Origin: a bacterium
Lineage (GTDB): Bacteria; Hydrothermota; UBA3073; JACQXS01; JAUWAR01
Assembly (NCBI GenBank): GCA_030601965.1
Contig: JAUWAR010000064.1
Span: 1 to 7,435, forward strand
DNA length: 7,435 nucleotides
Direction of reading: 5' to 3'
Shown here: positions 1 through 6,303 of the stretch, piece by piece
How positions within the stretch are numbered: position 1 is the stretch's first letter
Layout of the letters: each line of letters begins with the position of its first letter
Translations under genes and position numbers: made by a program
Notes under the pieces: model-generated
Database searches by the model: none
What the model was told of the DNA's origin: nothing
What the model saw: only the letters and a program-made list of their open reading frames with translations

Positions 1-1137
1 CACAAATTTCCTGCCATCTTGATAAACCCGTTTGACTTTTTCCGGTGGGATAGGCATCTTGTCTGTCTGCCTATACAGGCTATCTGCCTGTGCTACAAGT
101 TTTTTGTCAATCTCCACATAATAGACAATCTCTGGATTATATTTAAGGAGTTCATTTAATACTTCAAGAGTGCCACCCAAAACGAGAATCCTTTTCATAT
201 CTTTTATCCCACACTTATACATAAGTGCGGGAAAGTGAACAGTCTCTTCTGCTATCAGAGGAGTAGGAGTAGTAAAACTTAATACACCATTTTGGTAAAG
301 AGAATACAAGTTATCTCTATTTATTACTACAATATCTCCATAAATAGACCTCTTGCAAGAGACAACATTATAACCTTTGTAAGCCTGTTTGATAATCATT
401 TGTTCTATGTTTTTTGCAAAAAATAGCCCCAATATACAGTAAGTAGTAAGCAGTAGGCAGTAAGCAGAGAAAAGCCGATATTTCGGATTTCGGATTTCGC
501 CCTGAATCAAGTTCAGGGTCGGATTTTTTATTATCCAAGCCATAAAGATATTAAAAAGGCAGAAGAGAAACAAAGTTGTGAGCGAGAAGAAGTGTATAAA
601 CAGATACGCGAACAAGATGCCTCCAAGCATATCACCTATGGCATCCAGAATATACACAGATGTAATAGCCTCTGTCTTGAGCAAGGGTGCGGAGGAGCGG
701 AGGTGCTGGGGAGATTCTCCCTTACTCCCTTGCTCTCCTGCTCCTCTGCTGTGGTAAAGTTTGCATCCCTGAACAAAGAGAATGCCCATAATAAAACACA
801 GGGGAGCAAGTGTAAAGAATGAGAATAAAATCATTGGAACAGGACCTATAAGTTCTCCCATTCTAATATTAAGAATATTTTTTATGGATTTCACAAGTAG
901 GAATTCAAGTATGAGAATAATAGAGAGTGAAAGCATAAACTCAGGAAAGAGGATTTTTTGTATTTTACGACCAATTATACTTCCAATGCCTGTGAAAAAG
1001 AGCCATCCTGAGAATATAACCCCAAGACAGAGTTCATTTCCATAAAATACCTGAATAAGTGCTCTTGTAAAAAGGGTTTGTGAAAGTGTAGATGTAATAC
1101 CGACAAGGATAAAAGCAGGAAAGAAAGTTCTTCTCAT
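1..1137 (-). CDS. Membrane-bound spermidine-synthase-like protein, 3' end cut off by window edge
   Basis: An open frame of 379 codons runs without a stop from ATG at 1137 to the window edge. The N-terminal half holds about five hydrophobic helices (near residues 5-25, 38-57, 67-84, 98-122, 160-202). A sixth follows at about 222-241. Next comes a soluble part whose residues about 255-300 (YGDIVVINRD, LYQNGVLSF, EETVH) match the small beta domain that precedes the catalytic fold in spermidine-synthase-like proteins. A Rossmann start follows (RILVLGG, then YYVEIDKKL, then QDGRKFV), the usual place for decarboxylated-SAM binding. The family layout (membrane half plus synthase-like half) is known; true aminopropyltransferase activity is not shown. 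Oddity: the glycine-rich loop reads VLGGTLEV and looks two residues short of the usual GGG-x-GG form. Three repeat tracts lie in frame (residues about 130-152, 204-219, 223-235). There is no clear Shine-Dalgarno; a repeat abuts the start codon. Confidence 0.82.
   Translation of the reverse strand, partial: MRRTFFPAFILVGITSTLSQTLFTRALIQVFYGNELCLGVIFSGWLFFTGIGSIIGRKIQKILFPEFMLSLSIILILEFLLVKSIKNILNIRMGELIGPVPMILFSFFTLAPLCFIMGILFVQGCKLYHSRGAGEQGSKGESPQHLRSSAPLLKTEAITSVYILDAIGDMLGGILFAYLFIHFFSLTTLFLFCLFNIFMAWIIKNPTLNLIQGEIRNPKYRLFSAYCLLLTTYCILGLFFAKNIEQMIIKQAYKGYNVVSCKRSIYGDIVVINRDNLYSLYQNGVLSFTTPTPLIAEETVHFPALMYKCGIKDMKRILVLGGTLEVLNELLKYNPEIVYYVEIDKKLVAQADSLYRQTDKMPIPPEKVKRVYQDGRKFV
435..469. repeat. 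Heptad array (AGCAGTA family) inside coding sequence
   Basis: Five consecutive 7-bp units, consensus AGCAGTA with one or two changes per unit, at 435-441, 442-448, 449-455, 456-462 and 463-469. On the minus strand the unit reads TACTGCT and encodes the hydrophobic stretch around SAYCLLLTTYC of the spermidine-synthase-like protein. This is the same unit as the array at 3631-3670. Confidence 0.85.
481..528. repeat. TTTCGGA units flanking a CCCTGAA palindrome, in frame
   Basis: Two exact TTTCGGA heptads (481-494) run into an inverted repeat: CCCTGAA (500-506), 5-nt loop, TTCAGGG (512-518). Another CGGATT follows at about 520-525. The tract stays in frame and encodes residues about 204-219 (NPTLNLIQGEIRNPK) of the spermidine-synthase-like protein, a polar segment between two hydrophobic helices. 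TTTCGGA is the reverse-complement register of the AAATCCG units at 1138-1158. Confidence 0.75.
681..749. repeat. Inverted octad array (GCNNNGGA family) inside coding sequence
   Basis: Four 8-bp units of the form GC-N3-GG-W (681-712), a 5-nt centre GATTC (713-717), and four units in the opposite orientation, TCC-N3-GC (718-749). The two arms can fold into a long imperfect hairpin. The tract is 69 bp, exactly 23 codons, and encodes a glycine/serine-rich polar loop (residues about 130-152) between two membrane helices of the spermidine-synthase-like protein. Confidence 0.85.
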
Positions 1138-1260
1138 AAATCCGAAATCCGAAATCCGAATGACGAATAAAATGCCCAAATCCGAATGACCAATATTGGA
1201 CATTGGAAATTTGAATTTTTGTTCGGATTTTGTCCGCCTAAGGCGGAGGATTTCGTCATT
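1138..1260. repeat. Repeat-filled spacer: AAATCCG heptads and long imperfect inverted repeat
   Basis: The whole spacer between two genes is repetitive. Three exact AAATCCG heptads occupy 1138-1158 and touch the start codon at 1137. AAATCCGAATGAC occurs twice (1152-1164, 1178-1190). A perfect palindrome CCAATATTGG (1190-1199) sits at the centre. To its right are inverted counterparts: TTCGGATTT (1222-1230), the palindrome TCCGCC-TAA-GGCGGA (1233-1247), and TTTCGTCATT (1251-1260), which is the reverse complement of AATGACGAA at 1159-1167. Units ATTGGAC, ATTGGAA and ATTTGAA (1195-1215) again keep a 7-bp period. It could fold into a long hairpin between the two genes. Confidence 0.8.
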
Positions 1261-1261
1261 T

Positions 1262-2992
1262 TTACAAATATGGTTCTATGGAGGATGTTATAGATTTGAG
1301 TTCTTGATTTGACAGTGAGTTACCCGATTTATGTAGTTTTGTGAGAATTACAATTCGTTCTCCTATCTGGACTTTGCTTATCATAGGCTCATACGGGGAA
1401 AACAAAGGGAAAATTTCAGGAAAGATGCCTTTATTTGATGCAATTGCAAGAAAAGTTGCTTTATTATCCCGTTGTTTTGTTATAATTTTGGGGGCTTGTT
1501 TTAGACTCCTTATCCCAATATTTATAATCTGTGCTATTTCATCCAGTGGAGCACTTGCCCTGTAAAAATCCTCTAATCCATAGAAAAATTCCTTGACAAG
1601 CTCTGAGGCATAATTCTTTAGTTTTTCCTTAACCAATTCAAATTTTTTGATGTCTTGTATTCGCATACCCTTATCAAAATCCCGGAATTTACCAATTATA
1701 GATTCTATGTTCTCTGCAATTATTGAGTATATCTCTTCAGGACCTTTAAATGTCTTTATATCTGCCTTTATATCCATGGTATTAACTATAGTCTTTCCGT
1801 ATAGTGTTGGAGTCTTATAGTCCAAAAGGGAAAGCCCAGATGTCTTATCAAGCTTAGTAGCAAGTTCTGAAATAGACTTTTTTTCTGTACCCGTAACTAT
1901 TATAATCTTGAAGAGAATATTATGTTCTGTTGTAAAGCCTGGACTTATATAAACCTGTGGTATCTCTGATGTATTATATTCTTTAACAAGAAAAGGTATT
2001 ATTGCTCTTGCATAGTGCTCAAATCCTCCCATACTTTCCATAAAAGTGAACTTTTCAAATCTTCTGGAGAATATCCTATTACGGAGAGATTTTTCAATAA
2101 GTTCGGGATTGTGAATTCCCTCTATCTCTACACGATATACTGTAATTCCATCATAAGTTGTGAACTCTCTATTATATTTTATATTATATTGAGAAACCAC
2201 TTCTCCAATAGCACTCAGCACAAGTGAGAGTGAAAAATTCCTGTCATAACATACCATAGAAATACCTGTGAATTCTCCTTTTGTAGTCTTCAGGGTTTTT
2301 ACTTTTATCTGTGGTCTTCCTCCAGATTTCCTTATCCGATTCTTGAATTTATAGTTTGTAGAGATAAGTCTTGCAATAGTTTCCATCTCTCTATTTTGAA
2401 GATATTCATCACTTTCTGCCATAAAGAATTTTAGTGCCTCCCGCACAAGTGGCACTTCAATTTTACCTTTATGTATTTTCTTAAGGATAGCCATTACCTC
2501 CTCGTATAATTCTACCTTTTTTGTTTGTCCAATAAACAGTTCCCTTTCTTCCCACTTTCCAGAGGTAAGTTTATTCAACTTGTTCCTAAGAGATGCTTTA
2601 TCTTTTTGAAATCTCGAAATTGCTTCTTTATTTTCTATAAAAATACCGATGGCATTTAGAGCTATTTTTGAAGAGTTATGTAAAAGTGTTATTCCCTTGA
2701 TATACTCCATATTCCAACCTGTTTCTGTAATTGCGCTGGTAGCACCTTCCAACATTCCAGGCCAATCAAGGGTTAAAATACCAAAAATATAAACAAAGGG
2801 AAACTTGGTCGGGCTTGATTCAGGAAAAAAGATATCAACTCGTTTTTTACTTTTTTCACGCCTCTCAAGGAGATTGCAGAATATTGAAGATACAATGCTA
2901 TCAGGAATCTTTTTAGATGCCTTCCTAATTTCATCTTTATAGTCCATTGAACTGTTTTCCATTGTGGTGTCAGGAGTTACCTCCTGACACAT
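1262..2992 (-). CDS. Uncharacterised 576-residue protein with ACT-like segments
   Basis: I do not recognise a named family. There is no signal peptide or convincing membrane helix, so it is probably cytoplasmic. Residues about 63-125 (FVYIFGILTLDWPGMLEG, then a beta/alpha pattern) resemble an ACT regulatory domain, where a DRPGLL-like turn precedes a helix; here the turn is DWPGML. A second similar pattern at about 243-292 (GISMVCYDRNFSLSLVLSAI) and a third at about 353-410 may be further copies. Residues 420-500 look helical and charged. ACT-like modules in large NAD-dependent glutamate dehydrogenases offer a distant comparison only. The start is uncertain: ATG at 2992 puts a hairpin repeat (2967-2990) inside the gene as residues 2-9, while ATG at 2962 or 2947 leaves that hairpin in the leader. 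None has a well-placed Shine-Dalgarno. It lies 45 bp after the DUF4159 stop, so it is likely co-transcribed. Confidence 0.8.
   Translation of the reverse strand: MCQEVTPDTTMENSSMDYKDEIRKASKKIPDSIVSSIFCNLLERREKSKKRVDIFFPESSPTKFPFVYIFGILTLDWPGMLEGATSAITETGWNMEYIKGITLLHNSSKIALNAIGIFIENKEAISRFQKDKASLRNKLNKLTSGKWEERELFIGQTKKVELYEEVMAILKKIHKGKIEVPLVREALKFFMAESDEYLQNREMETIARLISTNYKFKNRIRKSGGRPQIKVKTLKTTKGEFTGISMVCYDRNFSLSLVLSAIGEVVSQYNIKYNREFTTYDGITVYRVEIEGIHNPELIEKSLRNRIFSRRFEKFTFMESMGGFEHYARAIIPFLVKEYNTSEIPQVYISPGFTTEHNILFKIIIVTGTEKKSISELATKLDKTSGLSLLDYKTPTLYGKTIVNTMDIKADIKTFKGPEEIYSIIAENIESIIGKFRDFDKGMRIQDIKKFELVKEKLKNYASELVKEFFYGLEDFYRASAPLDEIAQIINIGIRSLKQAPKIITKQRDNKATFLAIASNKGIFPEIFPLFSPYEPMISKVQIGERIVILTKLHKSGNSLSNQELKSITSSIEPYL
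2967..2990. repeat. Perfect hairpin element A, minus-strand loop GTAA
   Basis: A 10-bp perfect inverted repeat (2967-2976 with 2981-2990) closes a 4-nt loop. Read on the minus strand it is GTGTCAGGAG, loop GTAA (a GNRA loop in RNA), then CTCCTGACAC. Its left arm plus loop contains AGGAGGTAA, a perfect Shine-Dalgarno string, but it is mostly paired and 17 nt from ATG at 2962. It pairs as a family with element B at 3007-3030. Confidence 0.88.
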
Positions 2993-3006
2993 ACCAAATT
3001 ATCTTT

Positions 3007-3030
3007 CTGTCGGGAGGAAACTCCCGACAG
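3007..3030. repeat. Perfect hairpin element B, plus-strand loop GAAA
   Basis: A 10-bp perfect inverted repeat (3007-3016 with 3021-3030) around the loop GAAA, read CTGTCGGGAG, GAAA, CTCCCGACAG on the plus strand. Compared with element A in its own orientation, two stem pairs differ and both are compensated (outer G-C versus C-G, inner A-T versus G-C). The loop stays GNRA. The two elements are therefore inverted copies of one structured family, 16 bp apart, in the spacer between the DUF4159 gene and the 576-residue gene. Confidence 0.88.
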
Positions 3031-3037
3031 CACAGTA

Positions 3038-3691
3038 TCATTGTGTTAGGACATACATAACAATATTTACTCCCATTTTAAAAGCCTCTTCTCTTTTGTC
3101 TTGCGAATCGTTATGGACCCATGCATCTGCCCAGCCATCGGATATATTTGTCTCATAAGTATAGAACATAACGAGCCTTTCCTGATAAAAAATACCATAA
3201 CCCTTTGGTGGCTTGCCACTATGCTTATGAATCTTTGGAAGGCCTGCCGAAAAATCATAAAATGAATGATAGATGGGATGTGTAAAAGGTATCTCCTCAA
3301 ACTCCAGTCCGGGAAAGACTCTTCGTAATTCACGCCTGAAATACTCATCCATCCCATAATCGTCATCAGCATATAAAAAACCACCCTTTATAAGATACTC
3401 CCTTAATCTCTCAACCTCATAATCCGAAAATTTGATATTCCCGTGACCTGTTAGGAATATAAAGGGATAATCAAACAGACCCTCATCTTTAATAGCAATC
3501 TCTACTTGTTCGGGATTAACTTTCACAGTGGTTCTTTTATTAAGTTCACAGGAAAGATTGGGAATCATAGAAGGGTCATTATACCAGTCTCCTCCACCAC
3601 CATATTTAAGCCGAGCAATAGTGAGATCATAGCAGTAGCCGGTATGCAGTAAGCAGTAAGCAGTAAGCAGGAAAATTTTTAAATTTATCAA
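3038..3691 (-). CDS. Secreted DUF4159 protein
   Basis: A protein of 217 residues. After a short hydrophobic N-terminus (residues 5-20), the mature part begins DLTIARLKYGGGGDWYNDP and matches the DUF4159 family along its length: the GGGGDWY motif (31-37), LTGHGNIKFS (80-89), GGFLYADDDYGMDEYFRRE (103-121), THPIYH (137-142), GDGW-like SDGWADAWVHND (184-195), and the closing MGVNIVMYVLT. DUF4159 has a GATase1-like fold and is often found beside von Willebrand and other membrane-associated genes; its biochemical function is unknown. The start is TTG at 3691. That TTG overlaps the lpdA stop as TTGA, which suggests translational coupling, and no clear ribosome site precedes it. Oddity: the signal-peptide core is encoded by a heptad array (3631-3670). 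If that N-terminus is not used, there is no later in-frame start before the conserved motif. Confidence 0.88.
   Translation of the reverse strand: MINLKIFLLTAYCLLHTGYCYDLTIARLKYGGGGDWYNDPSMIPNLSCELNKRTTVKVNPEQVEIAIKDEGLFDYPFIFLTGHGNIKFSDYEVERLREYLIKGGFLYADDDYGMDEYFRRELRRVFPGLEFEEIPFTHPIYHSFYDFSAGLPKIHKHSGKPPKGYGIFYQERLVMFYTYETNISDGWADAWVHNDSQDKREEAFKMGVNIVMYVLTQ
3631..3670. repeat. Heptad array (AGCAGTA family) encoding a signal-peptide core
   Basis: Five 7-bp units (3631-3665) and a partial sixth (3666-3670), consensus AGCAGTA; units 3652-3658 and 3659-3665 are exact. On the minus strand it encodes LLTAYCLLHTGYCY, the hydrophobic N-terminal segment of the DUF4159 protein. The same unit occurs at 435-469. 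Confidence 0.9.
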
Positions 3692-5118
3692 AGTTTATGT
3701 ATTGCCTTTTTATCTATATCCCAGAATGCTTCTCTTAAAGACTCACTTAACGTAGGATGGATATACGCTATATCCCCTAAATCTCTCGCTTTGATTTTAT
3801 TTTTTATTGCTATGGTGCCAATAATTATGAGTTCAGATGCATTTTTTCCCACAATCTCCATTCCAATTACAATACCATTTTTATCTGCAACTACCTTCAC
3901 AAACCCAGTTCTTTGAAGTGTATAAAATGCCTTTGAGTTTGCGGCATAAGGGAATCTTCCCTGTTTTGGTCCTTCTAATTGACCAACCCAGGCAATTTCT
4001 GGAGATGAAAATATACAATTTGGTATTACCCTGTAGTCCATTTTGCTGTTGTGTCCACTAATGTTTTTTGAGGCTACTATGGCCTCAGAAGATGCTTTAT
4101 AAGCAAGTAGGGGAGGCCCAGTTACATCTCCAACGGCATATATATCCTCTATATTTGTTTGCATATACTCATCAACTTTTATGTTTCCGTTATTATCAAG
4201 TTCAATGCCAATCTTTTCAATACCATCTCCACCAGAGGCGGATGTGCCTTTGGCACAAAGGTGAGATGAGTTTGGAATTCTTCCAATTGCGCATAAGACT
4301 TTTGATGCCTCTATTTTTTCACCAGAATCAAGATATATAGACTTTGCTTCAATTCTTGATACTCTTTTGCCTGTCATAACTTTTACCCCTTGCTTTTCAA
4401 GTGCTGTTTTTACCAAATCCGCTGCCTCTTTATCTGGAAGATCAGGAAGGAGTTGTTCCATTTGTTCTACCAGGATAACCTTTGTGTCAAGGGCATTAAA
4501 TATAGAGGCAAATTCTACTCCAATTGCCCCTCCACCAATTATAAGCAAAGATTCCGGAGAGTTTCTAAGGGAAAGTGCATCAGATGAAGTAAGGGTATTT
4601 TCTGATTTGAAACTTTTTGGGATAAGGGGTTTTGAGCCTGTAGCAATGATTATAGAATCTCCTTTAAACCTATCTCCATTTACTTCTATTGTTTTTGGTT
4701 CTATAAATCTTGCCCTGCCAGATATAATTTTTATATTATTTTTTTCAATAAGAGAGGTAAGACCCCTTCTTGATCGTGAGGCAATTTGCTCTCCTCTTTT
4801 AAAAATAGTCTCAAAATCACCACGCACATTTGGAGTATTGGGGGAGGCATCTCTCGCGACCGATTTATCAAGGTCAGGAGACCTTTCCCACAGAACGCCA
4901 AATTCTTTTGCCCTTTTTATATCTTTCAGGATTTCGCAACTGGCAAGGATTGTCTTTGTAGGTATACATCCTTCGTTAAGACAGACGCCTCCAATCTTTT
5001 TTTCTTCAATAAGAAGCAGGGGCAATTCGTGACTTGTCCCTACAAATTTCGCAAGCGAGATAGCCGCAGTATAACCACCAGGCCCACTTCCGATTACAAT
5101 AACAGAATATCTATCCAT
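3688..5118 (-). CDS. lpdA: Dihydrolipoyl dehydrogenase (E3)
   Basis: A flavoprotein of 476 residues that reoxidises dihydrolipoamide with NAD+ in 2-oxo-acid dehydrogenase or glycine-cleavage complexes. Seen in order: FAD-binding GSGPGG (10-15); redox-active disulfide CLNEGC (Cys46, Cys51) followed by IPTK; NAD-binding GGGAIG (195-200) ending in VILVEQ; second FAD motif YAVGDV (327-332); C-terminal dimer domain with HPTLSE, giving the His454/Glu459 pair. All catalytic features are intact. Start is ATG at 5118, with AGGGG at 5129-5133 as a weak ribosome site (spacing 10). Oddity: compared with my recollection of the family there are three extra segments, near residues 26-35, 78-98 and 284-299, each coinciding with a palindromic repeat. 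No E1/E2 or lipoate genes are in view, so the partner complex is unknown. The gene end overlaps the DUF4159 start by 4 bp. Confidence 0.95.
   Translation of the reverse strand: MDRYSVIVIGSGPGGYTAAISLAKFVGTSHELPLLLIEEKKIGGVCLNEGCIPTKTILASCEILKDIKRAKEFGVLWERSPDLDKSVARDASPNTPNVRGDFETIFKRGEQIASRSRRGLTSLIEKNNIKIISGRARFIEPKTIEVNGDRFKGDSIIIATGSKPLIPKSFKSENTLTSSDALSLRNSPESLLIIGGGAIGVEFASIFNALDTKVILVEQMEQLLPDLPDKEAADLVKTALEKQGVKVMTGKRVSRIEAKSIYLDSGEKIEASKVLCAIGRIPNSSHLCAKGTSASGGDGIEKIGIELDNNGNIKVDEYMQTNIEDIYAVGDVTGPPLLAYKASSEAIVASKNISGHNSKMDYRVIPNCIFSSPEIAWVGQLEGPKQGRFPYAANSKAFYTLQRTGFVKVVADKNGIVIGMEIVGKNASELIIIGTIAIKNKIKARDLGDIAYIHPTLSESLREAFWDIDKKAIHKL
4224..4268. repeat. Nested hairpin inside lpdA (residues 284-299)
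   Basis: Inner perfect stem TGTGCC (4243-4248), loop TTT, GGCACA (4252-4257). Outer arms CATCTCCACC (4224-4233) and GGTGAGATG (4260-4268) pair with a single bulged C. It encodes the segment SHLCAKGTSASGGDG of LpdA, between GRIPN and the KIGIELD region, where the family normally has only a few residues. Confidence 0.75.
4822..4885. repeat. Probable repeat insertion in lpdA with AAGGTC palindrome (residues 78-98)
   Basis: The right end is a perfect inverted repeat AAGGTC (4870-4875), loop AGGA, GACCTT (4880-4885). The adjoining C-rich stretch to about 4822 has higher GC than the rest of the gene. Together they encode a polar, proline-rich segment (SPDLDKSVARDASPNTPNVRG) that interrupts LpdA between LWE and the DFETIFKR helix. 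The left boundary is estimated from where family-like sequence resumes. Confidence 0.6.
5016..5043. repeat. Imperfect palindrome inside lpdA (residues 26-35)
   Basis: A 28-bp imperfect inverted repeat: GCAGGGGCAATTC (5016-5028) against GACTTGTCCCTAC (5031-5043). It encodes VGTSHELPLL in LpdA. Family members usually go from the first helix directly to a short turn and the second strand, so about seven residues appear added beside the FAD site. Confidence 0.65.
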
Positions 5119-6225
5119 ATGGTTTCTACCCCTATTATTAGATGAAATGGGGTTTCATATTTATCATTTAGATAATCATATCTTATTTTATCTTCAATGG
5201 TCATAGAATAAACAGCAAGGGATAAATGGAGATTTTTTGTATATCTCCGTATTCCAATTTCATAATTTGTTCCTTTTTCTGGTTTCAAAGAATCGGGATT
5301 TCCCATTCGCTGATAACCTGCAGGTGGTCGGAAGACCAGCCCTGCATTTGCAAACAGGTGCGCTCTGGTCTGACTGATGTATTTTATTTATATACTGTTT
5401 GGTATAATGGAAAAACCTCATTGATAACTTGTTGTCTTCCCCCATATTCTTCTCATATATTGTGGATGCCCACCAGGTTTTGTAGCTGTTTAAAGCGCTG
5501 TCTTCGCCTGCTTTTTGCCAACCCATTTTCTTTATCTCTTCCTTAGTTAATGTGCCCGGCAGATGCTGTTCCATCTGGAGTATTTCTAATAAGAGTCTTA
5601 ATTTAGTTGTTTCATCCACAGGCACCATAAATTTTCCAAATAGATTAAGTTTATTATAGTCTGAATAATCCCTTCCCATATTTCCTTTATAGCCACTCAG
5701 GGCAGTCCAGTAATTCATTATTCCAATAGGTCCGGTTGAAGTGAAAGCACCTCCATAACTCTGGGGTATTCCACAGGATAAATCCATAGTTTGCTCATAC
5801 CTCTCTTTTTCTGAAATAAAGGCTATATTCCCAAAGACAGGTATGGGTTTAATCCTCTCTGCAGTGACCATTATACCTTTGAGTGGATAAACCATTCCCT
5901 GTCGGATAATGGACTTGAGTTTGACATTTATTTCTGTAATAGTTCCAGCGCTTACTTCGGTGGTGCGAATAACATCAATGTAGTCCTCCTTATGGATAAC
6001 CACGCAGTATGAGCCTGACATTAAGTGAGATATCGCTTGAGGTGTAAATCCCTTTGCTATTCCATCTACATATATTTCAGCACCTGGTGGGTCAGAATTT
6101 ACCCTAATAGAACCAAATCTTGCAATGGGTTTGCCAATAATTGGTTTCTGACTATAGGCATAAGAAAAAGTGAAAAGGTAAAAAAGTAAAAAAGTTGAAA
6201 AGTGAAAAGGGGGTTGACCTTTCAT
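5094..6225 (-). pseudogene. Decayed PEGA-domain TonB-dependent outer-membrane receptor
   Basis: From ATG at 6225 (TTG at 6234 is the other option) the frame encodes a hydrophobic signal-like N-terminus, then a PEGA domain: GSIRVNSDPPGAEIYVDG to the INVKL strand (residues about 41-106 counted from the TTG). MVTAERI follows, which resembles the start of a receptor plug. The plug itself is nearly absent, and early barrel-like strands follow directly (to about residue 283, near 5386). Between about 5360 and 5390 the homologous frame shifts: the original frame runs on as unrelated sequence to a stop at 5260. The next frame resumes with RAHLFANAGLVFRPPAGYQ, then NPDSLKPEKGTNYEIGIR, a late-barrel motif of TonB-dependent receptors. 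The end is also truncated, reaching a stop at 5094 inside lpdA. So plug, mid-barrel and C-terminus are all missing or broken. It could be a collapsed assembly, but decay is simpler. The upstream spacer holds a repeat hairpin and there is no ribosome site. Confidence 0.75.
6165..6212. repeat. Octad array (AAAAAGTN family) encoding a signal-peptide core
   Basis: Six 8-bp units in exact register (6165-6172, 6173-6180, 6181-6188, 6189-6196, 6197-6204, 6205-6212), consensus AAAAAGTG. On the minus strand the unit reads CACTTTTT and encodes PFHFSTFLLFYLFTFS, the hydrophobic core of the N-terminal signal-like segment of the receptor remnant. Confidence 0.85.
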
Positions 6226-6234
6226 ATCATACAA

Positions 6235-6303
6235 AAATTGTCATTACGAGCGATAGCGAAGTAATCTCGTAGGTTGCTTTGTCGCTTCGCTCCTCGCAAT
6301 GAC
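6235..6303 (-). terminator. Long GTCATT hairpin plus T-run after rpsT
   Basis: Arms GTCATTACGAG (6240-6250) and CTCGCAATGAC (6293-6303) pair with one G-T type mismatch. The inner arms (GCGATAGCGAAGTAATC against GCTTTGTCGCTTCGCTC) extend the stem with bulges. Read on the minus strand the stem is followed by a run of five T (6233-6237), giving intrinsic-terminator form directly after the rpsT stop (6303-6305). The palindrome type, with GTCATTGCGAG ends, is one I have met as a dispersed repeat in many bacterial genomes, so it is probably a repeat doing terminator duty. Confidence 0.7.

Noticed and set aside
60..110. Small CCTATACAGG-type inverted repeats in the left-edge gene
   Set aside because: Stems are only four to five bases and the protein there aligns with the expected family pattern without an extra segment.
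592..1045. Two overlapping plus-strand open frames
   Set aside because: They lie opposite the 379-codon minus-strand frame of the spermidine-synthase-like protein, which is clearly coding; the plus frames look like chance.
3067..3384. Minus-strand frame of 105 codons inside the DUF4159 gene
   Set aside because: It is an out-of-frame shadow; the DUF4159 frame has family motifs throughout.
435..3670. Repeat arrays as possible CRISPR
   Set aside because: Units are only 7-8 bp, contiguous, without spacers of constant length, and no cas genes are present.
4367..5032. Plus-strand open frame of 221 codons
   Set aside because: It is antisense to lpdA, whose frame carries all expected motifs; the plus-strand translation has no recognisable domain.
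5121..5158. Possible hairpin (ATGAAA / TTTCAT) and repeated GGTTTC just upstream of lpdA
   Set aside because: The stem is short and AT-rich; pairing of its GGGG/CCCC with the weak ribosome site is possible but too slight to call a regulator.
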